From positions 1-64,000 of the forward strand of contig NZ_CABFMQ020000142.1 of NCBI RefSeq assembly GCF_901905185.1: a stretch of DNA of 64,000 nt. Reading direction: 5' to 3'. A program made the position numbers and the translations under genes. The first letter of the stretch is position 1. Every line of letters begins with the position of its first letter. This stretch comes from Methylocella tundrae (GTDB taxonomy: Bacteria; Pseudomonadota; Alphaproteobacteria; Rhizobiales; Beijerinckiaceae). This document shows, piece by piece, positions 1-8,396 of this stretch. Below the pieces are notes generated by a model. It saw only the letters and a program-made list of their open reading frames with translations, was not told where the DNA came from and made no database searches.

Positions 1-128
1 CGGTTGCAATCAATGTGGGTCCAGTTGCAATGATTGTGGTCCCAAGCGCCGGGCCTAGTTGCAATGATTGTGGGCCGGAACTTGCGATGATTGCGATCCC
101 GGCCGCGGATGATTGCGGTCCGTTATAC
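1..128. mobile_element. Probable end of an IS21-like element (array of degenerate ~20-nt repeats)
   Basis: Five copies of a degenerate unit with core TTGCAATGATTGTGGTCC lie head to tail at about 3-22, 23-42, 56-76, 77-99 and 107-121. Multiple terminal repeats of about 20 bp are a hallmark of IS21-family ends, where the transposase binds. On the minus strand the outermost bases from 129 inward read TGTATAACGG, and IS21-type ends typically begin TGT. The DUF2252 reading frame stops exactly at this junction. The transposase genes would lie left of the window and are not seen. The repeat array is visible in the sequence; the IS21 assignment is inference. Confidence 0.5.
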
Positions 129-977
129 ATACCGGTCAACCAATATGCGCCGCTCGGGCAGAAGCGTTTTCTGATAGGCTGCGAAAACAGAAGGAGCGTC
201 GATCTTTTGGTCGTGCGCGGCGTCCGAGTCGAAATGATAGATCAGCGGCGGGCGATCCTCGATATGGGCCGCTCCGCCCTTCGTCGACGCGAGATGCGGA
301 AAATTGTCGTCGGCTGCCAGGTCTTTTTTCGATTTGATCAAAAGCGACAGGAGTTGATTGCGCAATCTCTCATCGTCGATCCTGCGGACTTCGCGGTCGA
401 CGTCGATACGTGAATGCCAGACTTCAAGCGGCGGCTCTTTGGCGAGTTCGCCGAGGAAATCGCGATAGGCCTTGGCGGCGCCGCGCGCCAGGATTTTGGC
501 CTTCTTATCGGAAATTCCGGCGTCTCGGGCGGCGACCGCGACGCTCGTGACGAGCCGCTTCAGATCGACGGTGAAGTCGACGCCGGGGAGCGTTTCATCG
601 AAATCATTGATGTCGAAAAGCACGCGTCCTTCGGGCGTGCTGAAGGCGCCGAAATTCATCAAATGGCAATCGCCGCAAGCCTGCACGTGAACGCCAAGCT
701 GCGGCAGCTCCGCGAGGTCATGCGCCATCACAGCGGCGGCGCCGCGAAGAAAGGTAAACGGTGACTGCGCCATGCGCTTATAGCGGATCGGCAGCAGATT
801 AGGCAGGCGCTGAGCATCTGTTTCGCCGAGGATTGCGACAGGATCGCGCTCCGACCCCGGCGGGCAATCCGCATGGCTGTCACGCGAAACGATATCGCGC
901 AACGTTTTGCCGGCGCTGTAGCGTTCAGCGCGCGGCGCAGAGATTGCTGTTCCGCCTTGGGGATGCAGGTTGGACAT
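123..977 (-). pseudogene. DUF2252 family protein, C-terminally truncated
   Basis: The 284-residue product starts with ATG at 977 and reads as the N-terminal two thirds of a DUF2252 protein. Conserved pieces are the GDCHLMNFG stretch near residue 102 and the FDINDFDET motif near residue 120, typical of this kinase-like uncharacterised family. Family members usually exceed 400 residues and continue beyond the DRY sequence with a conserved VVGVGSVGT segment. Here the frame ends just after DRY with a TAA that belongs to the repeat array at 1-128. The gene has probably been cut by insertion of a mobile element, with its 3' part outside the window. Whether the shortened protein works is unknown. 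Confidence 0.7.
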
Positions 978-1112
978 GCGCGACCCGCTTCAAATCAGCC
1001 TTGCCGTCTCCAGAAACAAGCCAGCCTAGCCGGAACCCGATTTGAGATAAAGCGGAGCAATTGAATTGCGGTTGCGCCGGCGATCTCAACAGACCGCCGG
1101 CGGCATTAAACA

Positions 1113-2045
1113 TCAGGGAACAGCGGCGGCCGGGACGTCGGTCGCGGCGGCGGCCGGAGCAGGGGCCGGCTCGCCTTTGGCTGAGCCGAAGAACCGGAAG
1201 AAATCCGATTTTGGGCTGAGCACCATCCTTGTATCGCTCGATTTCAGCCCGGTTTCATAGGCTTGCATCGAACGGTAAAAGGCGAAGAAACCGGGATCCT
1301 TGCCATAGGCTTCGGCAAAGATGCGGTTGCGCTCGGCGTCGCCGTCGCCGCGTGTTTGATCGGCCTGACGCTGTGCGTTGCCTCGCAGCACGACGACGTC
1401 GCGATCGGCCGCGGCGACGATCTTTTGCGCCTGTTCCGAGCCTTGCGCGCGATATTCGGCGGCCTCGCGCGCGCGTTCCGTTTGCATCCGGCTAAACACC
1501 TTTTCCGAGATCTGCTTCGGTAGATCGGCGCGCCGGATGCGTACGTCTACGGCGTCGACGCCAAGGCGTCCGCTCTCCAAATTCACCTGATCGCGGATCT
1601 TCGCCATCAGACTTGCGCGGTCATCGCGAACGATCTGGGTGAGGTTGGCTTCGCCCAACACGCGACGAACGGCGGAGTTCAGGACAAAGCCGAGCTGGCT
1701 GTTCGCGCGATCGATCGTGCCGACGGTCTGATAGAATTTCAGCGGATCAACGATTTTATAGCGCAGGAAAGAATCCACCTCGATCCGCGTGTTGTCGGAG
1801 GCCAGGACCTCCTGCTTCGGCGCTTCGAGATCAAGGATGCGGTTGTCGAGATAGACGACATTCTCGATGAACGGCAGTTTGAAATGAAGCCCCGGCTTAG
1901 TGATCAGCCCGCGGCCCTGGACGGGCTCGCCGAAGCGCAGCACGAGGGCCTGCTCCGTCTGCGACACGGTGAACGTCGAGGCCATCGCCACGATCAGGAA
2001 AACGATCGCGCCGGCAAGGATGGCGAATGTCGAGGCCGCCTTCAT
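1113..2045 (-). CDS. hflC: HflC, modulator of FtsH protease
   Basis: The 310-residue product is an SPFH/band-7 protein that with HflK forms a large inner-membrane complex around FtsH and restrains its degradation of membrane proteins. A single membrane segment lies at about residues 5-25, followed by the TVSQTEQALVLRFGEP start of the SPFH domain. The C-terminal half is helical and charged, as in the family, and ends in an Ala/Pro-rich tail. Its ATG overlaps the hflK stop in an ATGA arrangement, so the pair is co-transcribed and probably translationally coupled. A degP-like protease gene often follows hflC in relatives but is absent here, where the truncated DUF2252 gene follows instead. Confidence 0.93.
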   Translation of the reverse strand: MKAASTFAILAGAIVFLIVAMASTFTVSQTEQALVLRFGEPVQGRGLITKPGLHFKLPFIENVVYLDNRILDLEAPKQEVLASDNTRIEVDSFLRYKIVDPLKFYQTVGTIDRANSQLGFVLNSAVRRVLGEANLTQIVRDDRASLMAKIRDQVNLESGRLGVDAVDVRIRRADLPKQISEKVFSRMQTERAREAAEYRAQGSEQAQKIVAAADRDVVVLRGNAQRQADQTRGDGDAERNRIFAEAYGKDPGFFAFYRSMQAYETGLKSSDTRMVLSPKSDFFRFFGSAKGEPAPAPAAAATDVPAAAVP

Positions 2046-3166
2046 TTGCGTGATCCGTCTGAAGGCTTCGACGATAGGGCGCCAAGCGGCAGATAGGGAA
2101 CGACGCCCGTTCCCTGTGCGCCCTGATCGACGATCACCTTGTCCATGCCGCCATAAACCCGCTCCATTGTTTCGAGATACATACGTTCGCGAGTCACGTC
2201 AGGCGCTTTCTTGTATTGTTCGTAGATCTTGTTGAATCGCGCGGCCTGTCCAGTCGCCTCGGCGACGGTCTGAAGCCGATAGCCTTCAGCTTCCTGGATC
2301 GTGGCGGCCGCCTTGCCCCGCGCTTCCGGCACAACGCGGTTGGCGTAGGCTTCGGCCTCGTTGCGCATCCTGTTTTGGTCCTGCTGCGCGGCGGTGACGT
2401 CGCGGAAAGCCGCGATCACTTGCTCGGGCGGATCGACAGATTGCAATTGCACCTGCAGGATCAGCACGCCGGCCTTGTACTGGTTCAGGATCTTCTGCAT
2501 CAGCTCCTGCACGGCGGGCTCGATGACTTTGCGCTCGGCGGTGAGAATGCGCTGGATCTGGCTGCGGCCGATGACTTCGCGCATCGCGCTTTCGGCCACC
2601 GCCTTCACCGTTTCGCGCTGATTGGCGATATTGAAAGCGTAATCTTCCGGATGCACCGGATCGATCTGCCAGATGACGACGAATTTGACGTCGGCGATAT
2701 TTTCATCGCCGGTCAGCATCAGGCTTTCTTCCGGCAAATCGATCGACGTTTGCGCGTTGGGCGCGCGCATGTCCGGCCGCTGGGCGAATCCGACGTTGAT
2801 TGTGTTGCGGTTCGTCACCTGCAGCTTCTGCACTTCGCCTATCGGATAGGGCAGGTTGTAATTCAGGCCGGGGCCTGTTTTGCCGGTGTACCGCCCGAAT
2901 ATCTTGTTCAGCCCGACTTCATTGGGCTCGACCGTGTAAAACCCGGACAGCAGCCAGAAGATCACGCCGACAAGAGCCAGGGCGATAACGCCGCGCGCGC
3001 CGCCAAATCCGCCGCCGGAGCCTGGGATCCACTGCTTCAGCTTCTCTTGCCCGCGCCGGACAAAATCCTCGAAATCAGGCTGCGGCGAGCTCGGCTTTTG
3101 GCCCCAGGGCCCCCCATTGCTGGGCTTCCATGAGCCGCCATTTCCGCCTTCATTGATCCACGGCAT
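2042..3166 (-). CDS. hflK: HflK, modulator of FtsH protease
   Basis: The 374-residue product is the partner of HflC. The start at 3166 gives the typical MPWINEGG N-terminus; an upstream in-frame extension of 96 residues has no family character and is left out. Residues 1-55 are Gly/Pro-rich, a membrane segment covers about 58-76, and the SPFH domain follows from YTVEPNEVG. The central helices contain the expected RERMYLETMERVYG segment. The order hflK-hflC with a 4-nt overlap is the standard operon. No regulatory signal was recognised upstream. Confidence 0.93.
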   Translation of the reverse strand: MPWINEGGNGGSWKPSNGGPWGQKPSSPQPDFEDFVRRGQEKLKQWIPGSGGGFGGARGVIALALVGVIFWLLSGFYTVEPNEVGLNKIFGRYTGKTGPGLNYNLPYPIGEVQKLQVTNRNTINVGFAQRPDMRAPNAQTSIDLPEESLMLTGDENIADVKFVVIWQIDPVHPEDYAFNIANQRETVKAVAESAMREVIGRSQIQRILTAERKVIEPAVQELMQKILNQYKAGVLILQVQLQSVDPPEQVIAAFRDVTAAQQDQNRMRNEAEAYANRVVPEARGKAAATIQEAEGYRLQTVAEATGQAARFNKIYEQYKKAPDVTRERMYLETMERVYGGMDKVIVDQGAQGTGVVPYLPLGALSSKPSDGSRK

Positions 3167-3296
3167 GAAACCTCGTTTCGAAAATAGAGCCGTCCCGCTC
3201 CAACCCTTATAGGAGAGCGCCCGCCTCAGCACAAATGGGAGGCGGGCGCGCGCGCCGCAACGCCGCGGCCGCCGAATTGCCCGGAAAGCGAGCGGC

Positions 3297-4028
3297 TTAC
3301 TGGCAAAATTTCGATTCGCCGTTCCTGCCGCGACTTTCGAGGTCGAGGTGCCAGTGGCTTGCGTGAAAGGCGTCAGCGCCAGGACCAAGAGCCGTATGGA
3401 AATAGCCGCAGGCGGCGGCGCGGACGGCGTGGTCGAAGCCCCGCTCCGCTTCATCGGCCAATTTGCCGACGTGGTAAACGCGTCCGCCAGCGAAGGTGAT
3501 GCTGGCTATGTCGATCGCCAGACCATTGGCGTGTTCGCTGAGTTTCGCTCCGGCGATATGATCGCGCGTTCTGCATTCAAACCCGGGCCCCGTTTCTAGC
3601 GCGACCATCGAAGCGTTGAACGTTCCTTTGACGAGAGGCTCCAGCGCCTCGTCCACGAAATGGGCGAGGGTCTGCGCGACTGCACAATCGACAGTCGGAC
3701 GATCCGGCAAATCGACCCGCTGGCCGCCTCGCAAGGCCAATGATTCGATCCTGACAGGATCCGCGATGGCGCAGCGGGAATCGCTTTGGGCCCCGATCGT
3801 TACTTTATTCAGCGTCGCGCCTTCAGCGAGGAGTGACGCGGGGCAGTCGTTTACCGTCGCGCCGGACTCCGGCGCAGGCGGCGGAAGGCTGACGGGAGCC
3901 GGGGCGAGCTCGGCGGGCCGAGGCGGCGGCAGGGGCTGCCCTGCGTCGCGCGGCGCTTCCGGCGGGGTGGCCTTCGCGGGCGCCATGGCAAGAATCCCGA
4001 GCGGCAGAATCAGCAAACAACGCCGCAA
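3297..4028 (-). CDS. Extensin-like C-terminal domain protein
   Basis: The 243-residue product has a signal peptide (about residues 1-20), a Pro/Ala-rich linker (about 24-54) and an extensin-like C-terminal domain (Pfam Extensin-like_C, common in alphaproteobacteria). Hallmarks are the SEHANGLAIDI motif and the HASHWHLDL motif near the end, which resemble the metal-binding His/Asp residues of LAS-type peptidases. A role in cell-wall or periplasmic peptide cleavage is plausible but unproven. The best start is TTG at 4028, directly before the signal peptide; no in-frame ATG fits better. Several cysteines in the domain suggest a disulfide-stabilised periplasmic fold. Confidence 0.8.
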   Translation of the reverse strand: MRRCLLILPLGILAMAPAKATPPEAPRDAGQPLPPPRPAELAPAPVSLPPPAPESGATVNDCPASLLAEGATLNKVTIGAQSDSRCAIADPVRIESLALRGGQRVDLPDRPTVDCAVAQTLAHFVDEALEPLVKGTFNASMVALETGPGFECRTRDHIAGAKLSEHANGLAIDIASITFAGGRVYHVGKLADEAERGFDHAVRAAACGYFHTALGPGADAFHASHWHLDLESRGRNGESKFCQ

Positions 4029-4183
4029 AAGAATTTGCGCATAAGGCTTTGCGCCTGCGCCGGAAACGCGTTGCGCGCCGGATTTTCCATGAATTTCAGT
4101 TATTATGACGTTTCTCCTGATGCGGTCTGAAATGCCGCCCGGGAGAAATGGTTCGTTTTCTTGAGGGCAGAAAAAAACGCCCC

Positions 4184-4717
4184 TCAGCGATCACGGGCCA
4201 ATTGAAGCCTTTGAAATTCGACGAAGGCAAAGCTCGCCTCATCGGCGGGATGGGGCGGCGGGCGAATGCGCGCGCGCTCCACCCATTCCGACCAATCGAT
4301 GTGCGGAAAACGCACATCGCCCGGCGGCGCGAGGTCAACCAGCGTCAGATACATTCGATCGACGTGGGCGAGCAGCGCGCCATAGAGATCACCGCCGCCC
4401 GCCAGAATGACTTCATCGGCGCCCATGGCTTCCGCGCGTCGTTGCGCGAGGGCCAGAGCCTCGTCGAGATCATAGGCGACGTGAACGCCGCTTGCGGCCA
4501 CGCTGAACTCCAGGCCGCGCGTAACGATGATGGTCTCTCGCCCAGGCAGCGGGCGCCCGATTGATTCGAAGGTTTTGCGGCCCATCAGCAGGGGCTTCCC
4601 CCAGGTCAGCGCGCGGAAGCGCTTGAGATCGCTCGGCAGGCGGAAAGGCAGGCGATCGTCCGCGCCGATGACGCCGTTTTGACCAATCGCAGCGACGAGG
4701 GCGAGAGGGACGCTCAT
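4184..4717 (-). CDS. folA: Dihydrofolate reductase
   Basis: The 177-residue enzyme reduces dihydrofolate to tetrahydrofolate with NADPH, regenerating the cofactor oxidised by the nearby thymidylate synthase. Family features are the LVAAIGQNGVIG N-terminus, the LPSDLKRF substrate-binding segment, the GRKTFESIGRPLPGR NADPH-binding segment, and the AGGGDLYG motif. The length is normal for the family. The ATG overlaps the stop of the upstream GNAT gene (ATGA), so the two are probably translated together. thyA lies two genes upstream on the same strand, an arrangement common in proteobacteria. Confidence 0.95.
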   Translation of the reverse strand: MSVPLALVAAIGQNGVIGADDRLPFRLPSDLKRFRALTWGKPLLMGRKTFESIGRPLPGRETIIVTRGLEFSVAASGVHVAYDLDEALALAQRRAEAMGADEVILAGGGDLYGALLAHVDRMYLTLVDLAPPGDVRFPHIDWSEWVERARIRPPPHPADEASFAFVEFQRLQLARDR

Positions 4718-5217
4718 GCCGGGGGCTCAACGCCGCCAAGCTTACGAAGCGCTTCGTCTTCGACGCGGCAGATGCGCCATTGCTCCATCAGCCGCGCGCC
4801 CATCCCCTTGTAAAATCGGATGGACGGTTCGTTCCAGTCGAGCACGGACCATTCGAAGCGGCCAAGGTTCTCGTCGACGCAACGCCGCGCGACATGCCGA
4901 AGCAGGACCTTGCCAAATCCCCTGCCGCGAAAGGCGGGGCGCACATAAAGATCCTCAAGCCAGATGCCGTGACGGCCGCGAAAGCTCGAAAATGTGTAGA
5001 ACCACAGAGCGAATCCGCTGGGTTCGCCGCTAACCTCGGCTATGTCGCAGAATGCGCGAGGCGCCGGACCGAAGAGGGCCGCGGCGATGTTTTGTTCCGT
5101 CGCGAGGAGTTCGGCGGAAAGATGCTCATAATCGGCGAGTTCCGCGACGAGCTTGAAAATCAATGCGGCGTCGGCTGGCTTTGCGGCGCGGATTCGCACG
5201 TTGGTCAGGGCGGTCAT
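4714..5217 (-). CDS. GNAT family N-acetyltransferase
   Basis: The 167-residue protein has the GNAT fold signature. The acetyl-CoA binding motif A appears as RPAFRGRGFGKVLL near residue 95, and a WNEPSIRFYKGMGA segment fits motif B. The overall pattern resembles spermidine/diamine N-acetyltransferase-like members with an LEDLYV strand before motif A. The substrate cannot be told from sequence. The gene lies between a DMT transporter and folA with nearly no spacing, so it is co-transcribed with them. Confidence 0.85.
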   Translation of the reverse strand: MTALTNVRIRAAKPADAALIFKLVAELADYEHLSAELLATEQNIAAALFGPAPRAFCDIAEVSGEPSGFALWFYTFSSFRGRHGIWLEDLYVRPAFRGRGFGKVLLRHVARRCVDENLGRFEWSVLDWNEPSIRFYKGMGARLMEQWRICRVEDEALRKLGGVEPPA

Positions 5218-5220
5218 TCT

Positions 5221-6138
5221 TTATGTGCTCCGTCGCGATCGCGGGCCTAAGAAGATCGACAGACCCGCCGCAACGATCAGGCCCGTTCCGATCATCGTCC
5301 GCACCCCCGGAATTTCTGCGAAAATGACAACGCTGAACAAGGTCGCCCACAATAGCGCGGTATAGCCGAAAGGCGCGACGACATTGGCGGGTGCCGCGGC
5401 AAACGCCCGGATCATGCAGAAATGGCTGGCGACGCCAAGGCTTCCAAGAAAGGCCATCAGCGCGAGATCCGCGGGCCTTGGCGCGACGCCCACGAAAGGC
5501 AGAAAAGCGGCGCAGAAAATGGCGCCCACGAGCGCCGTATAGAATAGCGTCGTCAGCGGCGCGTCGCTCGTATGCAACACGCGCGTCGCGATCTGGTAGA
5601 GCGCGTTGCAAAGGGCGGCGAGCAGCGGAAACAGCATCAGGGCGGAGATATGGATGCCGCCCTCCGCGACAATGACCCAAACGCCGGCAAGACCGATGAA
5701 GACGCTGAGCCACCCGCGCCAGCTGACCTTTTCTCCGAGGATGACGACCGAGAGAGCGGTGACAAGCACCGGCGCGACCCAGACGACGGCGGAAAAGTCG
5801 AGGAAGGGCATGATCTTCAATGCCAAAAGGCCAAAAAGCGTCGTACCGAGCAGCAGGGTCGACCGCAACATCTGCAAGATCGGCCGGCGCGAGACCATAA
5901 GCCGGGGCGCGCGCCAGGCGAGAAAACTCGCGACCAGAAGAATGTGCACGAAATAGCGCGCGAAGGCGACCTCCGTCGGCGGATAGGAGGCAAGCAAAAT
6001 CCGCGACGTCGAATCCTGACACACGAACAGGAGAGTCGTGGCGAGCATCCATAAAACGCCCGCCGTAATCGAGGCTTGTCCGCCGGGAAGGAGCAGAACC
6101 TCTGGCCGATCCTCCTTGGCCGATGCTGGGTGGGTCAT
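5221..6138 (-). CDS. DMT/EamA family transporter
   Basis: The 305-residue product has about ten hydrophobic segments in two EamA repeats, as in drug/metabolite exporters of the RhaT/YdcZ type. The start at 6138 gives a short cytoplasmic N-terminus, with the first membrane segment (about residues 28-46) containing VLWMLATTLLFVCQDS. The typical segment with LLGTTLFGLLALK is visible near residue 95. The substrate is unknown. The gene ends 4 nt before the start of the GNAT gene, suggesting an operon that also includes folA. Confidence 0.85.
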   Translation of the reverse strand: MTHPASAKEDRPEVLLLPGGQASITAGVLWMLATTLLFVCQDSTSRILLASYPPTEVAFARYFVHILLVASFLAWRAPRLMVSRRPILQMLRSTLLLGTTLFGLLALKIMPFLDFSAVVWVAPVLVTALSVVILGEKVSWRGWLSVFIGLAGVWVIVAEGGIHISALMLFPLLAALCNALYQIATRVLHTSDAPLTTLFYTALVGAIFCAAFLPFVGVAPRPADLALMAFLGSLGVASHFCMIRAFAAAPANVVAPFGYTALLWATLFSVVIFAEIPGVRTMIGTGLIVAAGLSIFLGPRSRRST

Positions 6139-6238
6139 GACTTGCTGGGAGCCGCGAAAATTCCAAAGTGGCGCGGCGACCTATACCGTATCGGGCGCGG
6201 CGAAGCGAATGGGTCTTGCGACGATCGAGGCCCGCGTC

Positions 6239-7048
6239 TCACACGGCGACGGGCGCCTTGATCGCCGGGTGCGGATCGTAATTTTCGAGCACGATGTCTT
6301 CGTAGCGGAAATCAAAGATTGATTTCACCTCCGGGTTCAGCCTGACCGTCGGCGGATTTCGCGGCGTTCGCGTCAGCTGCAAACGGGCCTGCTCGAGATG
6401 ATTGAGATAGAGATGGGCGTCGCCGAAGGTGTGGACGAAATCGCCTGGCTTGAGGCCGCACGCCGCCGCCAGCATTTCGGTCAGGAGAGCATAGCTGGCG
6501 ATATTGAAAGGCGCCCCGAGAAAAGCGTCGCCGGAGCGCTGATAGAGCTGGAGATCGAGGCGTCGCGCTCCCTCGGCGTCGTCGCGGACGTTGAACTGAA
6601 AAAGGCAGTGGCAGGGCGCGAGCGCCATCTCGGCCAGATCGGCTGGATTCCAGGCCGAGACGATAAGGCGGCGCGAAAATGGATTGTGGGCGATCTCATC
6701 AATCATATTTGAGATCTGATCAATCGTGCGTCCGTCCGGCGCCTGCCAGGAACGCCATTGCCGGCCGTAGACGGGCCCCAGATCGCCTTTGGAATCAGCC
6801 CACTCGTCCCAGATGCCGACGTCATTTTCTTTCAGGTAAGCGATGTTGGTTTCGCCGCGCAAGAACCAAAGAAGTTCGTGCACGATCGATTTCCAGTGCA
6901 GTTTCTTGGTCGTCACCAGCGGAAATCCGGCGCTGAGGTCGAAGCGCATTTGATGCCCGAAAATCGAGCGCGTGCCCGTACCCGTGCGGTCAGGCTTCTG
7001 AACGCCCTCCGCCAGGATTTTGGCGAGCAGATCGAGATAGGCTTGCAT
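6239..7048 (-). CDS. thyA: Thymidylate synthase
   Basis: The 269-residue enzyme methylates dUMP to dTMP using methylenetetrahydrofolate. The start at 7048 gives MQAYLDLL, which aligns with the E. coli N-terminus; a much longer frame upstream runs through the tmRNA region and is not coding. Visible family motifs are DRTGTGTRSIFGHQMRF, the ARG-site segment SRRLIVSAWNP, the catalytic cysteine in LAPCHCLFQF and the dUMP-binding segment QRSGDAFLGAPFNIASY. The length matches the 264-residue E. coli enzyme. It heads the minus-strand group with the DMT, GNAT and folA genes. Confidence 0.96.
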   Translation of the reverse strand: MQAYLDLLAKILAEGVQKPDRTGTGTRSIFGHQMRFDLSAGFPLVTTKKLHWKSIVHELLWFLRGETNIAYLKENDVGIWDEWADSKGDLGPVYGRQWRSWQAPDGRTIDQISNMIDEIAHNPFSRRLIVSAWNPADLAEMALAPCHCLFQFNVRDDAEGARRLDLQLYQRSGDAFLGAPFNIASYALLTEMLAAACGLKPGDFVHTFGDAHLYLNHLEQARLQLTRTPRNPPTVRLNPEVKSIFDFRYEDIVLENYDPHPAIKAPVAV

Positions 7049-7224
7049 AAGAGATCCTCGATTTCGGCGCATTTGGCCCGCGCGAGGATCGACAAGCGGT
7101 CCCCGCCGGTCAAGTCCTCGCGAAATCAGGCTGGGGATAAACGGCGGGCGGAGAAATTGTTCCTCTCCGTTTCGCGAACGGCGTTTGTAAATCCGCGTTT
7201 GACGCTTATATTGTTTTTGCCGCG

Positions 7225-7545
7225 TTCGCGCGGCTATGGCGATAAACGGCGTCGAAATAAGCTCTTCGGACCCGGGGGCGGTACCCGGCGCCTCCACCAA
7301 AATCCGTATCGAATTAAGCGGATTTTGGCGGGGGCGAAATAGGTTCGACGGGGAGTGTAAAGGATTGTCTTTCGCTCGGCATGGTACCGCCGTTATCGGG
7401 CTAAACCTTATAGTTGCCAATGACAACTATGCTCCGGTGGCCGTTGCTGCGTAATGCGGCAATAGTACCGAAATTAAAGCCCTTGGGGGTAGCACTCTAA
7501 GGCGGGGTTCGGAGGCACCTGGCAACAGAAGCCTCCACTTTTCAA
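7225..7545 (+). ncRNA. ssrA: tmRNA, circularly permuted two-piece form
   Basis: tmRNA rescues stalled ribosomes and tags the nascent chain for proteolysis. The gene has the permuted alphaproteobacterial order. The acceptor piece comes first and ends in an encoded CCA at 7297-7299. A short excised spacer follows (about 7300-7329), then the coding piece from about 7330. The coding 5' end GGGGGCG (7330-7336) pairs with CGCCTCC just before the CCA, making the acceptor stem. A T-arm-like GGTTCGACGGG lies at 7342-7352. The tag frame at 7416-7454 encodes ANDNYAPVAVAA and a TAA stop. A 10-bp inverted repeat, CCAAAATCCG/CGGATTTTGG, brackets the spacer. A GGAGGC/GCCTCC hairpin (7511-7536) closes the 3' end. 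The outer ends are approximate. Confidence 0.93.
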
Positions 7546-7614
7546 TCGCCAGCTTTTTGTTTAATCCGTATCGGCACGCTTTTCTAAGTCGCACAGAATC
7601 ATACCGGGGTTTTT

Positions 7615-8190
7615 ATGGCTGTGGATTTGATCCGGTATGATGTTCTCGTCCAGGACGCCTTGCGCGGCGTCGTCCGGAAGGTGCTGGGCGACATGGCCCG
7701 CGACGGTCTCGTTGGCGAACATCATTTCTACATTACATTCCGCACGCGTGGGCGCGGCGTCAGATTGTCGACCCGCATGCGGGAGCAATATCCGGACGAA
7801 ATGACCATCATCCTTCAGCATCAGTTCTGGGATTTGAGCGTCACGGAGCACGCCTTTGAAGTTGGGCTCTCCTTCAAGAACGTTCCCGAAATGCTGCTCA
7901 TCCCGTTCGACGCCATCACGCGTTTCTCCGATCCCGCCGCCGGCTTCGATCTTGAATTCAAGCTCGATGACGAGGCCGCCGAAACAAGCGCCAATGACGC
8001 CGGCTCCCCTGCCGATCTCGCGGGGGCGGCTCCTGAAGGCTCGCCGTCCTTGACCACGATCGAGCCGGCGAGACCAAAGGATGGAGAGCCATCACGCAGC
8101 GGCCTCCGGCCAGGTCCGATCGAGGAAGCCGCGCGGGGCGATGCGCAGGACAAGATCGTTTCGATCGACGCCTTTCGCAAGAAGACCTGA
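7615..8190 (+). CDS. sspB: SspB-like ClpXP adaptor protein
   Basis: The 191-residue protein belongs to the alphaproteobacterial SspB family. SspB binds ssrA-tagged proteins and delivers them to ClpXP. Residues 1-125 hold the SspB fold, with the segments HHFYITFRT, GVRLSTRMREQYPDEMTIILQ and the FKNVPEMLLIPFDAITRFSDP region. A low-complexity linker follows, and the tail ends in IVSIDAFRKK, the position where SspB carries its ClpX-docking peptide. It lies about 70 nt downstream of the tmRNA gene on the same strand, so the tag and its adaptor are linked. The two genes downstream overlap or nearly overlap it. Confidence 0.88.
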   Translation: MAVDLIRYDVLVQDALRGVVRKVLGDMARDGLVGEHHFYITFRTRGRGVRLSTRMREQYPDEMTIILQHQFWDLSVTEHAFEVGLSFKNVPEMLLIPFDAITRFSDPAAGFDLEFKLDDEAAETSANDAGSPADLAGAAPEGSPSLTTIEPARPKDGEPSRSGLRPGPIEEAARGDAQDKIVSIDAFRKKT

Positions 8191-8396
8191 TGGGCGACAT
8201 CGTCAACCTGCGCCGCGCCCGCAAGAAACGCGCAAGGGATGCTTCCGAGCTCGAAGCGGCTGCGAACCGGGTTGCGTTCGGCCTCGGTCGCGCCGAGCGT
8301 GCGGCGGCGAACAAGCTGCGCGGCCTCGAGCAGGACCGCCTCGACGGCCACGAGCGCGTCCATCGGGATTTAGCACCCGATGATCAATCCGAATGA
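8190..8396 (+). CDS. DUF4169 family small protein
   Basis: The 68-residue, highly charged protein begins MGDIVNLRRARKKRARD, the pattern of the DUF4169 family found in alphaproteobacteria beside sspB. It is predicted to be helical, basic at the N-terminus and acidic at the C-terminus, without membrane segments. Its ATG shares one base with the TGA stop of sspB (TGATG), which implies translational coupling. The function is unknown. Confidence 0.8.
   Translation: MGDIVNLRRARKKRARDASELEAAANRVAFGLGRAERAAANKLRGLEQDRLDGHERVHRDLAPDDQSE

Noticed and set aside
1..128. CRISPR array
   Set aside because: The repeats are directly adjacent, degenerate and without unique spacers of constant length, so this is not CRISPR.
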